A stretch of DNA of 41,687 nucleotides from Asaia bogorensis (GTDB lineage: Bacteria; Pseudomonadota; Alphaproteobacteria; Acetobacterales; Acetobacteraceae). The stretch's first letter is position 1. Every line of letters starts with the position of its first letter. This document shows positions 1-9,018 of the stretch, in pieces. The stretch is from the NCBI GenBank assembly GCA_945873675.1, contig CAMCEP010000002.1, forward strand, positions 1 to 41,687. Reading direction: 5' to 3'. The translations under genes were made by a program, and so were the position numbers. A model generated the notes under the pieces. That model worked only from the letters and a program-made list of their open reading frames with translations, had not been told where the DNA came from and made no database searches.

Positions 1-2
1 CG

Positions 3-2348
3 CTCTCTCCCGATATTGTTCGTTTTACGAGAGAGGCTTGCTTGCTTGCGGATGTGCAATTTGGTGAACGAAGCGTGCGTTCCGGTCATCTGTTTTTGGT
101 GCTCCTGGCGGACGAGATATTCGGCGCACGGCTACGTGACCTTTCTCCGAGCCTTGCGCGTGTGGCCATTGAAGGGCTGCGCCGCGACCTTCCGGGTATT
201 GTTGATGGTTCTGCTGAAGGTGCTCGGCGCGCCGATGGTGCTGACGCTCCACTCCCGGCGCGCGGTGGCGCAGGTGCGCGCGCTCTGGATCTTTACACGG
301 TAAATCTCACGGACCTGGTGAGGGCGGGTAAGGTTGACCCCATCGTGGGTCGCGATGCTGAGATTCGGCAGATTATAGATGTGCTGATGCGTAGGAGGCA
401 GAACAACCCCATCCTCACCGGTGAAGCTGGGGTTGGCAAAACAGCTGTTGTTGAAGGGTTCGCGCAGCGCGTTGTCGCGGGTGAGGTTCCGCCCGCCTTG
501 AAGGATATCGCCATTCATTCACTTGACCTCGGACTGCTGCAGGCTGGCGCCGGCATGAAGGGTGAGTTCGAGAACAGATTGAAGTCAGTTATTGAGGACA
601 TCAAAGGATCCCCTATCCCAATCATTACCTTTATCGACGAGGCGCATACCTTGATTGGTGCGGGCGGTGCCGCTGGTCAAAATGATGCTGCTAACCTACT
701 GAAGCCAGCACTTGCGCGTGGCGAAATGCGAACGATTGCAGCAACAACATGGGCTGAGTACAAAAAATACTTCGAGCGTGATCCCGCCCTAACGCGTCGC
801 TTCCAGGTTGTGAAGGTTGAGGAGCCGAGCGAGGAAGGTGCCGTTGCAATGATGCGCGGCCTTCTCCCGGTGTTGGCCAGGCACCACAAGGTGCGCATCC
901 ATTCAGATGCGCTTAGTGAGGCGGTGCGTCTTTCGAAGCGGTATATTCCGGCACGGCAGCTGCCGGACAAGGCGGTCAGTCTCCTGGATACGGCTTGCGC
1001 GCGGGTGGCTATGAGCCAAGGCGCGATCCCTGAGCCTATTGAGGATGCGCGCCGGGCGATCGAGATGATAGATGCGGAGATCGCTGCCGCGCGACCTGAT
1101 GAAGCCATTGGTCGAATCGATGCGGACGCTATCAATCACCTGGAAGCGCGCCGTGTTGAGGCGGTTCAGCGATTGGGCGAGTTTGAGGAGCGTTGGGAAT
1201 CCGAGCGTGGTTTGGTTGCGCGCCTTGAGGAGTTGCGCGTGGCGATGGAGGCAGGTGACGAAGGGCTCGTTGATGAGCACTCATCCATCCTTAACAAGCT
1301 TGCGGCGCTGCAGGGCGAAAACCCATTAGTGCGGGCAGGGGTAGATGGTCAGGCTGTTGCAGAAGTGGTTGCTGCCTGGACGGGCATTCCTGTTGGCCGA
1401 ATGGTATCCAATGAAATTAGATCCATTTTAAGTCTCAAGGATCGAATGCGAGAGCGCGTCATCGGGCAAGATCATGCGCTTGCAACGATAGTCGAGGCGA
1501 TGTGGACGTCTCGTGCTGGCCTGACAGATCCGCGTAAGCCCATTGGTGTCTTTATGTTGGCTGGCACAAGTGGTGTTGGGAAAACCGAAACGGCGCTGGC
1601 TCTCGCAGACATGCTCTACGGTGGCGAACAGAATATGACTACAATTGCCATGTCTGAATTCAAGGAAGAGCACAAGGTTTCCATGCTGGTTGGCTCGCCC
1701 CCGGGCTATGTTGGATTTGGCGAAGGGGGCGTCCTCACTGAAGCGGTGCGCCGGCGTCCCTACAGCGTGATTCTGTTGGATGAGATTGAGAAGGCGCATC
1801 CCGGCGTCCAGGATGTTTTCTTCCAAGTCTTTGACAAAGGATCTTTGCGCGACGGTGAAGGGCGTGACATCGACTTTCGCAACACCGTTATCATACTGAC
1901 CACGAATGCGGGAACCGAGACAATCTCAAAGTTGGCGGTTGATCCCGACACAATGCCAGAGCCGGACGCGCTGGCTGAGGCGATCCGCCCTGAATTACTG
2001 CGGCATTTCAAGCCGGCTTTTCTTGGCCGAACCACGGTCATTTCATACCTTCCGCTCAGCGATGACATCCTGAAGCGCATTGTCGAACTAAATCTAGCGC
2101 GGATACGCCGGCGTGTGGCTGCGGCATATGGGGCGCGCTTTTGTTACACGGCGGATCTTGTTGGTCACATTACCTCGCGCTGTCGCGAGGCCGAAAGTGG
2201 TGCGCGTAATGTAGAGAACATTACGGCGCGTACCTTGCTCCCGCGTCTTTCTGAATTACTACTCGCCAGACTGGCGAATGGCGAAGCCGTGAAGACGGTC
2301 AGTGTGTCAGTGGGGCCAGATGGCGGCTTTTCCTATGCCTTGGATTGA
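3..2348 (+). CDS. clpV: T6SS sheath-recycling AAA+ ATPase ClpV/TssH (5' end outside window)
   Basis: Hexameric AAA+ unfoldase that extracts TssC from contracted VipA/VipB-type sheaths so that TssB/TssC can be reused. The frame is open to the left edge of the window, so roughly the first 80-100 residues (most of the N-terminal sheath-binding domain) are missing; the TTG at 42 is only an internal codon. Visible parts, in order: the end of the Clp N domain (SGHLFLVLLADE), AAA1 with Walker A GEAGVGKT near position 425 and Walker B FIDEAHT near 635, a coiled middle domain at about 1020-1300, AAA2 with Walker A GTSGVGKT near 1565 and Walker B LLDEIEKAHP near 1770, then the small C-terminal domain. 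ClpB is an alternative by homology, but the adjoining hcp-vgrG-tssBC genes settle it as ClpV. It is the first T6SS gene in view. Confidence 0.96.
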   Translation, partial: LSPDIVRFTREACLLADVQFGERSVRSGHLFLVLLADEIFGARLRDLSPSLARVAIEGLRRDLPGIVDGSAEGARRADGADAPLPARGGAGARALDLYTVNLTDLVRAGKVDPIVGRDAEIRQIIDVLMRRRQNNPILTGEAGVGKTAVVEGFAQRVVAGEVPPALKDIAIHSLDLGLLQAGAGMKGEFENRLKSVIEDIKGSPIPIITFIDEAHTLIGAGGAAGQNDAANLLKPALARGEMRTIAATTWAEYKKYFERDPALTRRFQVVKVEEPSEEGAVAMMRGLLPVLARHHKVRIHSDALSEAVRLSKRYIPARQLPDKAVSLLDTACARVAMSQGAIPEPIEDARRAIEMIDAEIAAARPDEAIGRIDADAINHLEARRVEAVQRLGEFEERWESERGLVARLEELRVAMEAGDEGLVDEHSSILNKLAALQGENPLVRAGVDGQAVAEVVAAWTGIPVGRMVSNEIRSILSLKDRMRERVIGQDHALATIVEAMWTSRAGLTDPRKPIGVFMLAGTSGVGKTETALALADMLYGGEQNMTTIAMSEFKEEHKVSMLVGSPPGYVGFGEGGVLTEAVRRRPYSVILLDEIEKAHPGVQDVFFQVFDKGSLRDGEGRDIDFRNTVIILTTNAGTETISKLAVDPDTMPEPDALAEAIRPELLRHFKPAFLGRTTVISYLPLSDDILKRIVELNLARIRRRVAAAYGARFCYTADLVGHITSRCREAESGARNVENITARTLLPRLSELLLARLANGEAVKTVSVSVGPDGGFSYALD

Positions 2349-2393
2349 GAAGGCCGGCACAGGAAGAAACAAGTAGTATCATTAACCCAAAGA

Positions 2394-2399
2394 AAGGAG
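2394..2399 (+). promoter_or_regulatory. Strong Shine-Dalgarno of hcp
   Basis: AAGGAG lies 6 nt before the hcp ATG at 2406. It is one of the best ribosome sites in the operon, in a 57-nt gap after clpV. This fits the high Hcp dose needed to build the tube. Confidence 0.75.
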
Positions 2400-2405
2400 T
2401 TTAAC

Positions 2406-2882
2406 ATGGCGATTTACGTAAAATATGACGGAATTGACGGCGAGGCAACTCAATCCGATCATGTCAAATGGTTAGACATCGGTTCGATCCAGTGGGGTGT
2501 AGGCCGTGCGATCAGCGCCACTTCTGGTTCCACGTCAAATCGTGAAGCTTCCGAGCCATCGGTCAGCGAAGTCACGCTGAGTAAGATGATGGATTCCTCA
2601 TCCCCGAAGTTGTTCACGGAAGCTGTGACGGGGGCTGTGGGCAAGAAGGTAGTGATCCATCTCGTTACCACAGGCAGCCCCGGCAAGACCTATGCTGAAT
2701 ATACGCTGACCAATGCGTTGGTGTCCTCCTACTCAATGTCGTCTGGCGGAGATCGACCTGCCGAGAGCTTGAGTATCAGCTTCACAAAGCTGGAGTTCAA
2801 ATTTACGCCCTATGATACAAAAAATAAAGCTGGAACGCCGATTGTGGTGTCCTATGATATTTCGACTACCAAGTCTGCGTGA
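2406..2882 (+). CDS. hcp: T6SS tube protein Hcp (TssD)
   Basis: Forms stacked hexameric rings that make the inner tube and carries small effectors in its lumen. The 158-residue protein starts MAIYVKYDGIDGEA and contains the typical Hcp1-family core: the SIQWGVGR strand, a variable loop rich in Ser/Ala, EVTLSKMMDSSSP, and a C-terminal SISFTKLEFKFTPYD strand. Length and pattern match the family with no extension, so it is a structural Hcp and not an effector-fused one. It has its own strong ribosome site and sits directly upstream of vgrG. Confidence 0.96.
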   Translation: MAIYVKYDGIDGEATQSDHVKWLDIGSIQWGVGRAISATSGSTSNREASEPSVSEVTLSKMMDSSSPKLFTEAVTGAVGKKVVIHLVTTGSPGKTYAEYTLTNALVSSYSMSSGGDRPAESLSISFTKLEFKFTPYDTKNKAGTPIVVSYDISTTKSA

Positions 2883-2947
2883 TCCAGAGGCAATGCCGTC
2901 AAGCCTTCTGGCTTGGCGGCGTGTTCTTGGGGTGGGACTCCAGCCGT

Positions 2948-4966
2948 ATGTCACTAACCTTTGACCAGGAACATAGGCTTCTCACCATGGTATCGCCGCT
3001 TGGTGATGCCATCGTGCCATATCGCCTATTTGGCGAAGAGGCCCTGTCGCGACCATATCGTTTCGACGTGCACTGTTACTCGGCTGAGTCCTTAAAGGCC
3101 GAAGACCTCCTTGGCCAAGTCATAAGTATTACCGTCGACTATGCGGGGGGGCAGCGGCTCCTCTCCGGTATTGTCGCATCTTTGTATTCCGAGGGCTGGG
3201 TCGCGCGTAGCGTCAGGGGTTATCGTATCGAACTGGTTCCTGAATTCTGGCGTCTAACGTTACGTAGCTGTTCGCGCGTGTTCCAAAACATGAATTTACC
3301 CGATATTGTTGAAAAAGTCTTATCTGATGCAAAGGTGACGCGAGTAGAGCGCCGTCTAAATGCAAATTACACTGAACTTTCTACGGTCACCCAGTACAAT
3401 GAGACTGATTTTGCCTTCGTCTCACGCTTAATGGAACGGGCCGGAATTGCTTATTATTTCACCCATTCTACCGCGGGTTCAACGCTTGTGCTTATCGATT
3501 CTGTTTCGGGATGGCAGACTTCTGACCCGTCGACGCTAACCTTGCGTGAAGCTGAGGGGCGGATGGCGGGTACTTTGACTAGTTGGTCAGAGCGATCTGC
3601 ACTTGTGGCCCGAAGCACTGAAGTAGAGGATCATGATCCGATCAACCCAAGCCTGAAACTGACCGCGCAGGAGAAAACAAGGATCGGGTATTTGAGCGCG
3701 TTACCGACTGGCCGCCGTGAATCGCCCGCAGGATTCATGGATGCAGAAGCGGCCGCCGATGTGGCGAGGCTGCGTCAAGAAGAAGAGGAAGTCGAGGCGC
3801 TTACAAGTCTTGCTTCTAGTCACACTCCGCAGCTCATGCCCGGTGCAAAATTTACTTTAAGTCTTCCTGCGGCAGCTGAGGATGGCAAATCCTATGTCAT
3901 CGCTTCTCTGAAACATGAAGCGAAGGATGTTTTGCATTTCAATCGTCGATCGGATGAGCAGCCAACCTATAGTAATTGGCTCACCTGTGTTTCAGCAGAC
4001 CTTGCATATCGGCCGCCTCGGCGCACGCCGCGCCCACAAATTCGCGGCCCCCATAGCGCGCCGGTTGTTGGCCCCTCGGGTGAGGAAATTCATACGGACG
4101 AGTATGGTCGGGTAAAACTACAATTATTTTGGGATCGCGATGGAACTCAAAATGAGGAAGGCACGGCCTGGGTATCAGTTGCTCAATCACTGGCCGGGCG
4201 CAATTGGGGTTCATTCGTCTTACCGCGTATTGGTATGGAAGCCGTGGTTGAATTTCTTTATGGCGACCCCGATCGTCCATTGGTGATTGGTTGCATTCCA
4301 GGCGGTCAATCCAAGCCACCTTTTGCTCTTCCCGATGAGAAAACACGAACTGGTCTCCGAACTCGCAGTACCCCGGGTGGCGACGCAACCACATTCAACG
4401 AACTTAGATTTGAAGACAAAAAAGACAACGAGCAGGTTTTCCTGCAGGCACAGAAAGACTTCGAACGTATTGTTAAGAATGATGATCGCCTTGAAGTCCA
4501 GCGGGATCGCTCCATTCAAATCAAGCGCGACCTGAAAACTACAATTGAGGAAGGTGATATGAGTTTAACAATAGAAGCGGGGGGGCGAACTTCAGATATC
4601 AAAAAAGGAAACGACACTCTGAAACTAGGTGAGGGCAACGTCTCATTACAAATCGAAAAGGGAGATCTCTCCATGACGCTTGGTGCTGGGAACGGCACAG
4701 TCAAAGCGGATGGCGGAAATCTGGTTCTTGAGGCGGCCAAGTCAATCAAGCTCACGGTCGGGAGCAGCAGTGTTGAAATCACTACCAGTAGCATCATCAT
4801 CAAGGCCGGCAGCAGCGAAGTCGCATTGTCCGCAAGTGGCGTCTCGTTAAAGGGAATGAAGATTGGCCTTCAAGGGGAGGCGCAAGCGGAAATGAAAAGT
4901 CCCATGACGACGGTCGAATCTAGCGGCATTCTTACCCTCAAGGGTTCGATGACTAAGATCAACTGA
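2948..4966 (+). CDS. vgrG: T6SS spike protein VgrG (TssI)
   Basis: Trimeric spike at the tip of the Hcp tube. I place the start at ATG 2948 (MSLTFDQEHRLLTM, 672 aa). The frame is open back to a GTG at 2879 overlapping the hcp stop, but the additional 23 residues do not resemble a VgrG N-terminus. Order: gp27-like region (residues about 1-370), gp5/OB-fold region with the VgrG signature around EIHTDEYGRVKLQLFWDRDG and the NWGSFVLPRIGMEAVVEFLYGD segment, then a C-terminal beta-helix of Val/Lys/Glu-rich repeats ending SMTKIN. No enzymatic or toxin domain follows the needle, so this is a plain structural VgrG. Any cargo would have to be encoded elsewhere or bind through PAAR or an adaptor. Confidence 0.95.
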   Translation: MSLTFDQEHRLLTMVSPLGDAIVPYRLFGEEALSRPYRFDVHCYSAESLKAEDLLGQVISITVDYAGGQRLLSGIVASLYSEGWVARSVRGYRIELVPEFWRLTLRSCSRVFQNMNLPDIVEKVLSDAKVTRVERRLNANYTELSTVTQYNETDFAFVSRLMERAGIAYYFTHSTAGSTLVLIDSVSGWQTSDPSTLTLREAEGRMAGTLTSWSERSALVARSTEVEDHDPINPSLKLTAQEKTRIGYLSALPTGRRESPAGFMDAEAAADVARLRQEEEEVEALTSLASSHTPQLMPGAKFTLSLPAAAEDGKSYVIASLKHEAKDVLHFNRRSDEQPTYSNWLTCVSADLAYRPPRRTPRPQIRGPHSAPVVGPSGEEIHTDEYGRVKLQLFWDRDGTQNEEGTAWVSVAQSLAGRNWGSFVLPRIGMEAVVEFLYGDPDRPLVIGCIPGGQSKPPFALPDEKTRTGLRTRSTPGGDATTFNELRFEDKKDNEQVFLQAQKDFERIVKNDDRLEVQRDRSIQIKRDLKTTIEEGDMSLTIEAGGRTSDIKKGNDTLKLGEGNVSLQIEKGDLSMTLGAGNGTVKADGGNLVLEAAKSIKLTVGSSSVEITTSSIIIKAGSSEVALSASGVSLKGMKIGLQGEAQAEMKSPMTTVESSGILTLKGSMTKIN

Positions 4967-4973
4967 GGGAATC

Positions 4974-5573
4974 ATGGACACCAGCAGCCTGTCAAAGATC
5001 GTGCCCCTGACCGCAGAGGAACTATTCGTCCGCGCATCGCTATCGGAGCAGGCGCGCCGGTTACTCGCGCCATCACTTGACGTGGCAACTTTTCTTGAGC
5101 GCCTTTTGAAGGCAGACTTATTCGTAGATTCAGTGCGCCTTTTGGCTTTTGCTCTACCCGTTCGCCAGGGCGTGTGGTGGGCGTGTCTTGCTGTACGCAC
5201 CGCGATGGGTGAGCGCCTTGCTCCGCCCGCGAAGGATGCCGTTCTGGCCGCTGAGGCCTGGGTTTACAAGCCCGTTGAGGTAAATCGAGCTGCTACCCTA
5301 CCCGCTGCAGAGGCTGCGGGCGTAGATGGTTTTGCTGGCTACGCTGCACTCGCCGCGTTCTGGAGTGGCGGCAGCATGGCGCCGCCTGGTCTCCCGGAAT
5401 TGAAACCTAATCCGATGCTTTCGCCTAATGCGGTGGCAGCAGCAGTTTTGCTGGCTGGCCTTGATGCCGCACCAGATACTGCGTCGCTTTGGTACCACGC
5501 CATGGTTATGCGGGGCATCGACATAGCAGACGGCGGCGACGGCCGTCGGGGGGGCAAGGAACCTTCCCAGTAG
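4974..5573 (+). CDS. T6SS-associated protein of unknown function (DUF6931-like)
   Basis: A 199-residue protein, acidic at the N-terminus and Ala-rich, with no signal peptide or clear membrane segment. It starts 7 nt after vgrG with GAGGG just upstream. The pattern FVDSVRLLAFALPVRQGVWWACL resembles the short proteins grouped as DUF6931 that I know from T6SS loci; this family call is from memory of the pattern and is moderate. It lies between vgrG and tssB, a position often used by adaptors or accessory factors, so a role in loading or regulating the spike is possible but is inference. It shows no recognisable effector fold, catalytic motif or immunity partner. The last ~15 residues (GGDGRRGGKEPSQ) look disordered. 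Confidence 0.6.
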   Translation: MDTSSLSKIVPLTAEELFVRASLSEQARRLLAPSLDVATFLERLLKADLFVDSVRLLAFALPVRQGVWWACLAVRTAMGERLAPPAKDAVLAAEAWVYKPVEVNRAATLPAAEAAGVDGFAGYAALAAFWSGGSMAPPGLPELKPNPMLSPNAVAAAVLLAGLDAAPDTASLWYHAMVMRGIDIADGGDGRRGGKEPSQ

Positions 5574-5619
5574 TCTATGGCTGATAGTAACCCTTCCAAC
5601 CAAACTATAGGAGAAAATA

Positions 5620-6135
5620 ATGGCTAGCGTACATGATAAACTCAATAGAGTGCGTAAACCGCGAGTCCACATCACCTACGATGTCGAGACGGGCGGCGCT
5701 CTTCAACAGCGTGAACTTCCGTTTGTGGTTGGCGTGCTTGGCGACTTTTCGGGAAACCCAACCCAACCACTGAAACCGCTGCGTGATCGCAAGTTTATCC
5801 AAATAGACCGCGATAATTTCAACGATGTTATGGCGCGGATGACGCCAGGCTTGAACCTGCGCGTCAAGAATACCCTTGCAGATGATGGCTCAGAAATGGC
5901 CGTGTCGCTGAGTTTTAATTCCATGGAAGACTTCGAACCGGGGCGCCTGGTTGAACAGGTGGAGCCCCTGCGCAAGCTTCTTGAGACGCGCAATCAACTT
6001 CGTGATATCCTTAGCAAGGCGGATCGATCCGAAGATCTTGAAGCATTATTGGAGCGCGTCCTTCAAAATTCAGAAGATCTGCAAAAACTGTCTTCCGAGC
6101 TTGGTGTCAACGAAAAGAAGGGGGAAGAATCATGA
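5620..6135 (+). CDS. tssB: T6SS contractile sheath small subunit TssB (VipA)
   Basis: Small sheath subunit that pairs with TssC. The 171-residue protein has a basic N-terminus (VHDKLNRVRKPRVHITYDVETGG), the conserved core LPFVVGVLGDFSG followed by a Pro/Leu/Arg-rich segment, FIQIDRDNFNDVM, and a helical C-terminus (LRKLLETRNQLRDI). The length is normal. AGGAG at 5609-5613, 6 nt before the ATG, gives strong initiation. The stop overlaps the tssC start (ATGA), giving the coupling expected for a 1:1 heterodimer. Confidence 0.96.
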   Translation: MASVHDKLNRVRKPRVHITYDVETGGALQQRELPFVVGVLGDFSGNPTQPLKPLRDRKFIQIDRDNFNDVMARMTPGLNLRVKNTLADDGSEMAVSLSFNSMEDFEPGRLVEQVEPLRKLLETRNQLRDILSKADRSEDLEALLERVLQNSEDLQKLSSELGVNEKKGEES

Positions 6136-7622
6136 GCACACAGGGGCAAACCCAAGCGGCTGATGCCGCCGCTACTGGACAAAGCCTAAGCCTTCTGGAA
6201 CAGGCGATTGGCGCAACAAAGCAGACAACGCCGGACCGCACTCAGGAATTGCTGAGGACGCTTACGCAGGAGGCGCTGGCAGGCACCGTCAGCTATGGCA
6301 AAAATCTGTCTCAGACGATAAATAGAGCAATTGCGGCAATCGACGAGAAAATCTCTCGGCAGCTCTCGGCTGTTATGCATCATGCGGATTTTCAAAAGCT
6401 TGAGGGAAGCTGGCGTGGGCTTAACCATCTTGTCATGAATTCTGAGACTGGCAGTGGTATGAAGCTGCGCGTAATGAATGTGTCAAAACGCGATCTGCAC
6501 AAGGATCTTACCAAGGCGGTCGAGTTCGACCAGAGCACGGTCTACAAAAAACTCTACGAAGAGGAGTTCGGTACTCCGGGTGGTGAACCCTATGGTGCTC
6601 TGATCGGTGATTATGAATTCACTAATCATCCCGAAGATCTCGATGTTCTCTCGGGTATGTCGCAGGTGGCTGCCGCTGCTTTTGCTCCTTTCATTAGCTC
6701 TGCATCACCCACAATGTTCGGCCTCGAGGAATTCACTGACCTCTCGAAGCCACGCGACTTGGAGAAGATTTTCGAGAGTGTGGAATATGCGAAGTGGAAA
6801 TCTTTCCGCGAAAGCGAGGATAGCCGCTTCGTTACCCTGACGATGCCACGCGTTCTTGGCCGTTTGCCCTACGGGGCGGCCACCACGGTCGTTGACGAGT
6901 TCGCATTCGAGGAGACCGGCATCAGTGATGACGGTGCGCCACGTGCCCTGGGTCATCGTGATTTTTCATGGATGAACGCTGCTTACGTGATGGGGACGCG
7001 CTTGACCGCCGCGTTTTCCCAGTATGGTTGGTGTACGGCGATCCGTGGCGCTGAGGGCGGCGGAAAGGTCGAAGGTCTGCCAAGCTTCACTTTTCGTAGC
7101 GATGATGGGGACGTGGACCAGAAGTGCCCAACAGAAATCGGGATCACAGACCGCCGTGAGGCAGAGCTTTCAAAGCTCGGATTTCTGCCACTTACTCACT
7201 ACAAAAACACAGACTATGCGGTTTTCTTCGGTGCTCAGACAGTACAAAAACCGAAAAAATATGACGCACCGGACGCAACGGCGAACGCAGCCATATCAGC
7301 GCGCCTACCCTACATTATGGCGACGTCACGCTTTGCGCATTACCTCAAGATTTTAGGACGCGATAAAATCGGTTCGTTCATGGAACCGAGTGATTGCGAA
7401 GCATGGCTGAACCGCTGGATCGTACAGTACGTTAATGGCAATGAGGCAGCTGGCGCAGATATGAAGGCGCGCTATCCGCTCGCTGAAGCTAGCGTTCAGG
7501 TAAAAGAGATCCCAGGCAAGCCGGGTTCCTACCAAGCGGTAGCTCACTTGCGTCCCTGGCTACAAATGGAGGAACTCACAACTTCAATGCGGCTAGTTGC
7601 ACGAATTCCACAAGCCAGCTGA
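6132..7622 (+). CDS. tssC: T6SS contractile sheath large subunit TssC (VipB)
   Basis: Large sheath subunit; 496 residues, the normal length. Landmarks: RQLSAVMHHADFQKLEGSWRGL near residue 80, FDQSTVYKKLYEEEFGTPGGEPYG near 135, AAAFAPFISSASPTMFG near 185, FVTLTMPRVLGRLPYG near 235, and the C-terminal RPWLQMEELTTSMRLVARIP. Its ATG is inside the tssB stop. A shorter paralogue follows immediately; this copy is the canonical, full-length one, with the N-terminal ~70 residues that interact with TssB and ClpV. Confidence 0.97.
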   Translation: MSTQGQTQAADAAATGQSLSLLEQAIGATKQTTPDRTQELLRTLTQEALAGTVSYGKNLSQTINRAIAAIDEKISRQLSAVMHHADFQKLEGSWRGLNHLVMNSETGSGMKLRVMNVSKRDLHKDLTKAVEFDQSTVYKKLYEEEFGTPGGEPYGALIGDYEFTNHPEDLDVLSGMSQVAAAAFAPFISSASPTMFGLEEFTDLSKPRDLEKIFESVEYAKWKSFRESEDSRFVTLTMPRVLGRLPYGAATTVVDEFAFEETGISDDGAPRALGHRDFSWMNAAYVMGTRLTAAFSQYGWCTAIRGAEGGGKVEGLPSFTFRSDDGDVDQKCPTEIGITDRREAELSKLGFLPLTHYKNTDYAVFFGAQTVQKPKKYDAPDATANAAISARLPYIMATSRFAHYLKILGRDKIGSFMEPSDCEAWLNRWIVQYVNGNEAAGADMKARYPLAEASVQVKEIPGKPGSYQAVAHLRPWLQMEELTTSMRLVARIPQAS

Positions 7623-7639
7623 AGTCATGGCACTTTAGG

Positions 7640-8998
7640 ATGATGGTTGGCTTATGTAACGAGGCGTACTTGCAGCGCACACGCATTGCAATCGACCGTC
7701 TGATTGCGCTTATTGATGTTGCGCTATCCCGCCAGCTTGACGGTATCCTTCATCATCCTGATTTCCAACGTCTGGAGGCCGCGTGGCGCGGCCTCCAGTG
7801 GTTGGTTCATCGTGTCGAACCTGCTAATCCGGTTATGATCAAGATTCTGCACGCTGGTTGGGCGGAAATTTGTCGTGATCTGGCGCGTGCGCAGGAGTTT
7901 GATCAGTCGTCTCTTTTCAACCTTGTCTACGAACAAGAATTTGGTTCTGCCGGTGGGCGTCCCTACGGCATGCTAATTGGCCTCTATGAGGTGCGACATC
8001 AGAGATCAGAAGAGCATCGGACAGATGATATCAGCGCATTGCGTAGTCTTGCTGAGATAGCCGCAGCGGCCTTTGCCCCCCTTATCGTATCGGCCGCGCC
8101 TTCAATGTTTGGTGTTGAATCCTGGCGTGGACTGGGGCGTCATCTGGATCTATCGGGCCTGCTTCGCGATCCAGCCTATCAGCGCTGGTTATCGCTTGGG
8201 GGCCTCGCGGATGCTCGCTTCCTTGGTGTTGCATTGCCGCGTATTTTACTGCGTAGGCCATATGAATCAGCAAAAACACTTACATTGGATGCGTATGATG
8301 AGTATGTGGATCATGCATCTGGTCTGCTCTGGGGGCATCCTGGCTTCGCTGTTGCGGCTGTAGCAATACGCGCATTCGAATCTCATCGCTGGTTTGCGGA
8401 CATTCGAGGGGTGCCCGAGGGTGGCAATGGGGGGTTCCTCGACGGGCTTCCGCTGCTTGGCTTTGACGGCACTGAAACGCCACCAGTCCCACAATCACCC
8501 GTTGAGGTTATGCTAAGCGAAAGCCAAGACCGGCAATTGCAAGAAGCGGGCTTCATTCCGCTGAGCCCGGCGCGTTTTACTGGGGGGATCGTTCTTTACG
8601 GTAACCAATCAATACGTCAGCCGGAAAATTTTGGTGAGGCAAACGCACGGATCAGTGAGCGTCTTTCATCTATGTTGCAGTATGTGCTCTGTGTCAGCCG
8701 CTTTGCGCACCACATCAAGGTTATGTTGCGGGACCGTATTGGATCGATATCTACGCCGAGTGCTGTAGAAAACATGCTGAATGAATGGCTTAACCGCTAT
8801 AGCAATGCCAATGATGCAGCCTCTCCCGAACTGAAGGCACGCTATCCATTGAGTGGCGCAGTAGCGACGGTTCAGGAACATCCCGCAGATCCGGGGCGGA
8901 TGTTATGTGAAGTGCAACTGCAGCCACGCTTTCAACTTGATTATGTTGATGCAGCCTTTAGCATCGCAACCGAGATTCGGGCGCGAGAAAAAGTATGA
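7640..8998 (+). CDS. tssC: Second TssC-family protein (ImpD / TssC40-like)
   Basis: A 452-residue paralogue of the preceding TssC. It keeps the same landmarks (LDGILHHPDFQRLEAAWRGLQWL, FDQSSLFNLVYEQEFG, AAAFAPLIVSAAPSMFG, FLGVALPRILLRRPY, RFAHHIKVMLRDRIGS) but lacks about 50 N-terminal residues. In some alphaproteobacteria, for example Agrobacterium, a second TssC (TssC40) sits beside TssC41, and this matches that arrangement. It begins 18 nt after tssC, with two adjacent ATGs at 7640 and 7643 and no convincing ribosome site. The missing N-terminus argues against ordinary sheath assembly with TssB; a cap, baseplate-proximal or chaperone role is possible but not shown by the sequence. Confidence 0.88.
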   Translation: MMVGLCNEAYLQRTRIAIDRLIALIDVALSRQLDGILHHPDFQRLEAAWRGLQWLVHRVEPANPVMIKILHAGWAEICRDLARAQEFDQSSLFNLVYEQEFGSAGGRPYGMLIGLYEVRHQRSEEHRTDDISALRSLAEIAAAAFAPLIVSAAPSMFGVESWRGLGRHLDLSGLLRDPAYQRWLSLGGLADARFLGVALPRILLRRPYESAKTLTLDAYDEYVDHASGLLWGHPGFAVAAVAIRAFESHRWFADIRGVPEGGNGGFLDGLPLLGFDGTETPPVPQSPVEVMLSESQDRQLQEAGFIPLSPARFTGGIVLYGNQSIRQPENFGEANARISERLSSMLQYVLCVSRFAHHIKVMLRDRIGSISTPSAVENMLNEWLNRYSNANDAASPELKARYPLSGAVATVQEHPADPGRMLCEVQLQPRFQLDYVDAAFSIATEIRAREKV

Positions 8999-9018
8999 CC
9001 CCGTTTGGAGGATAATTC

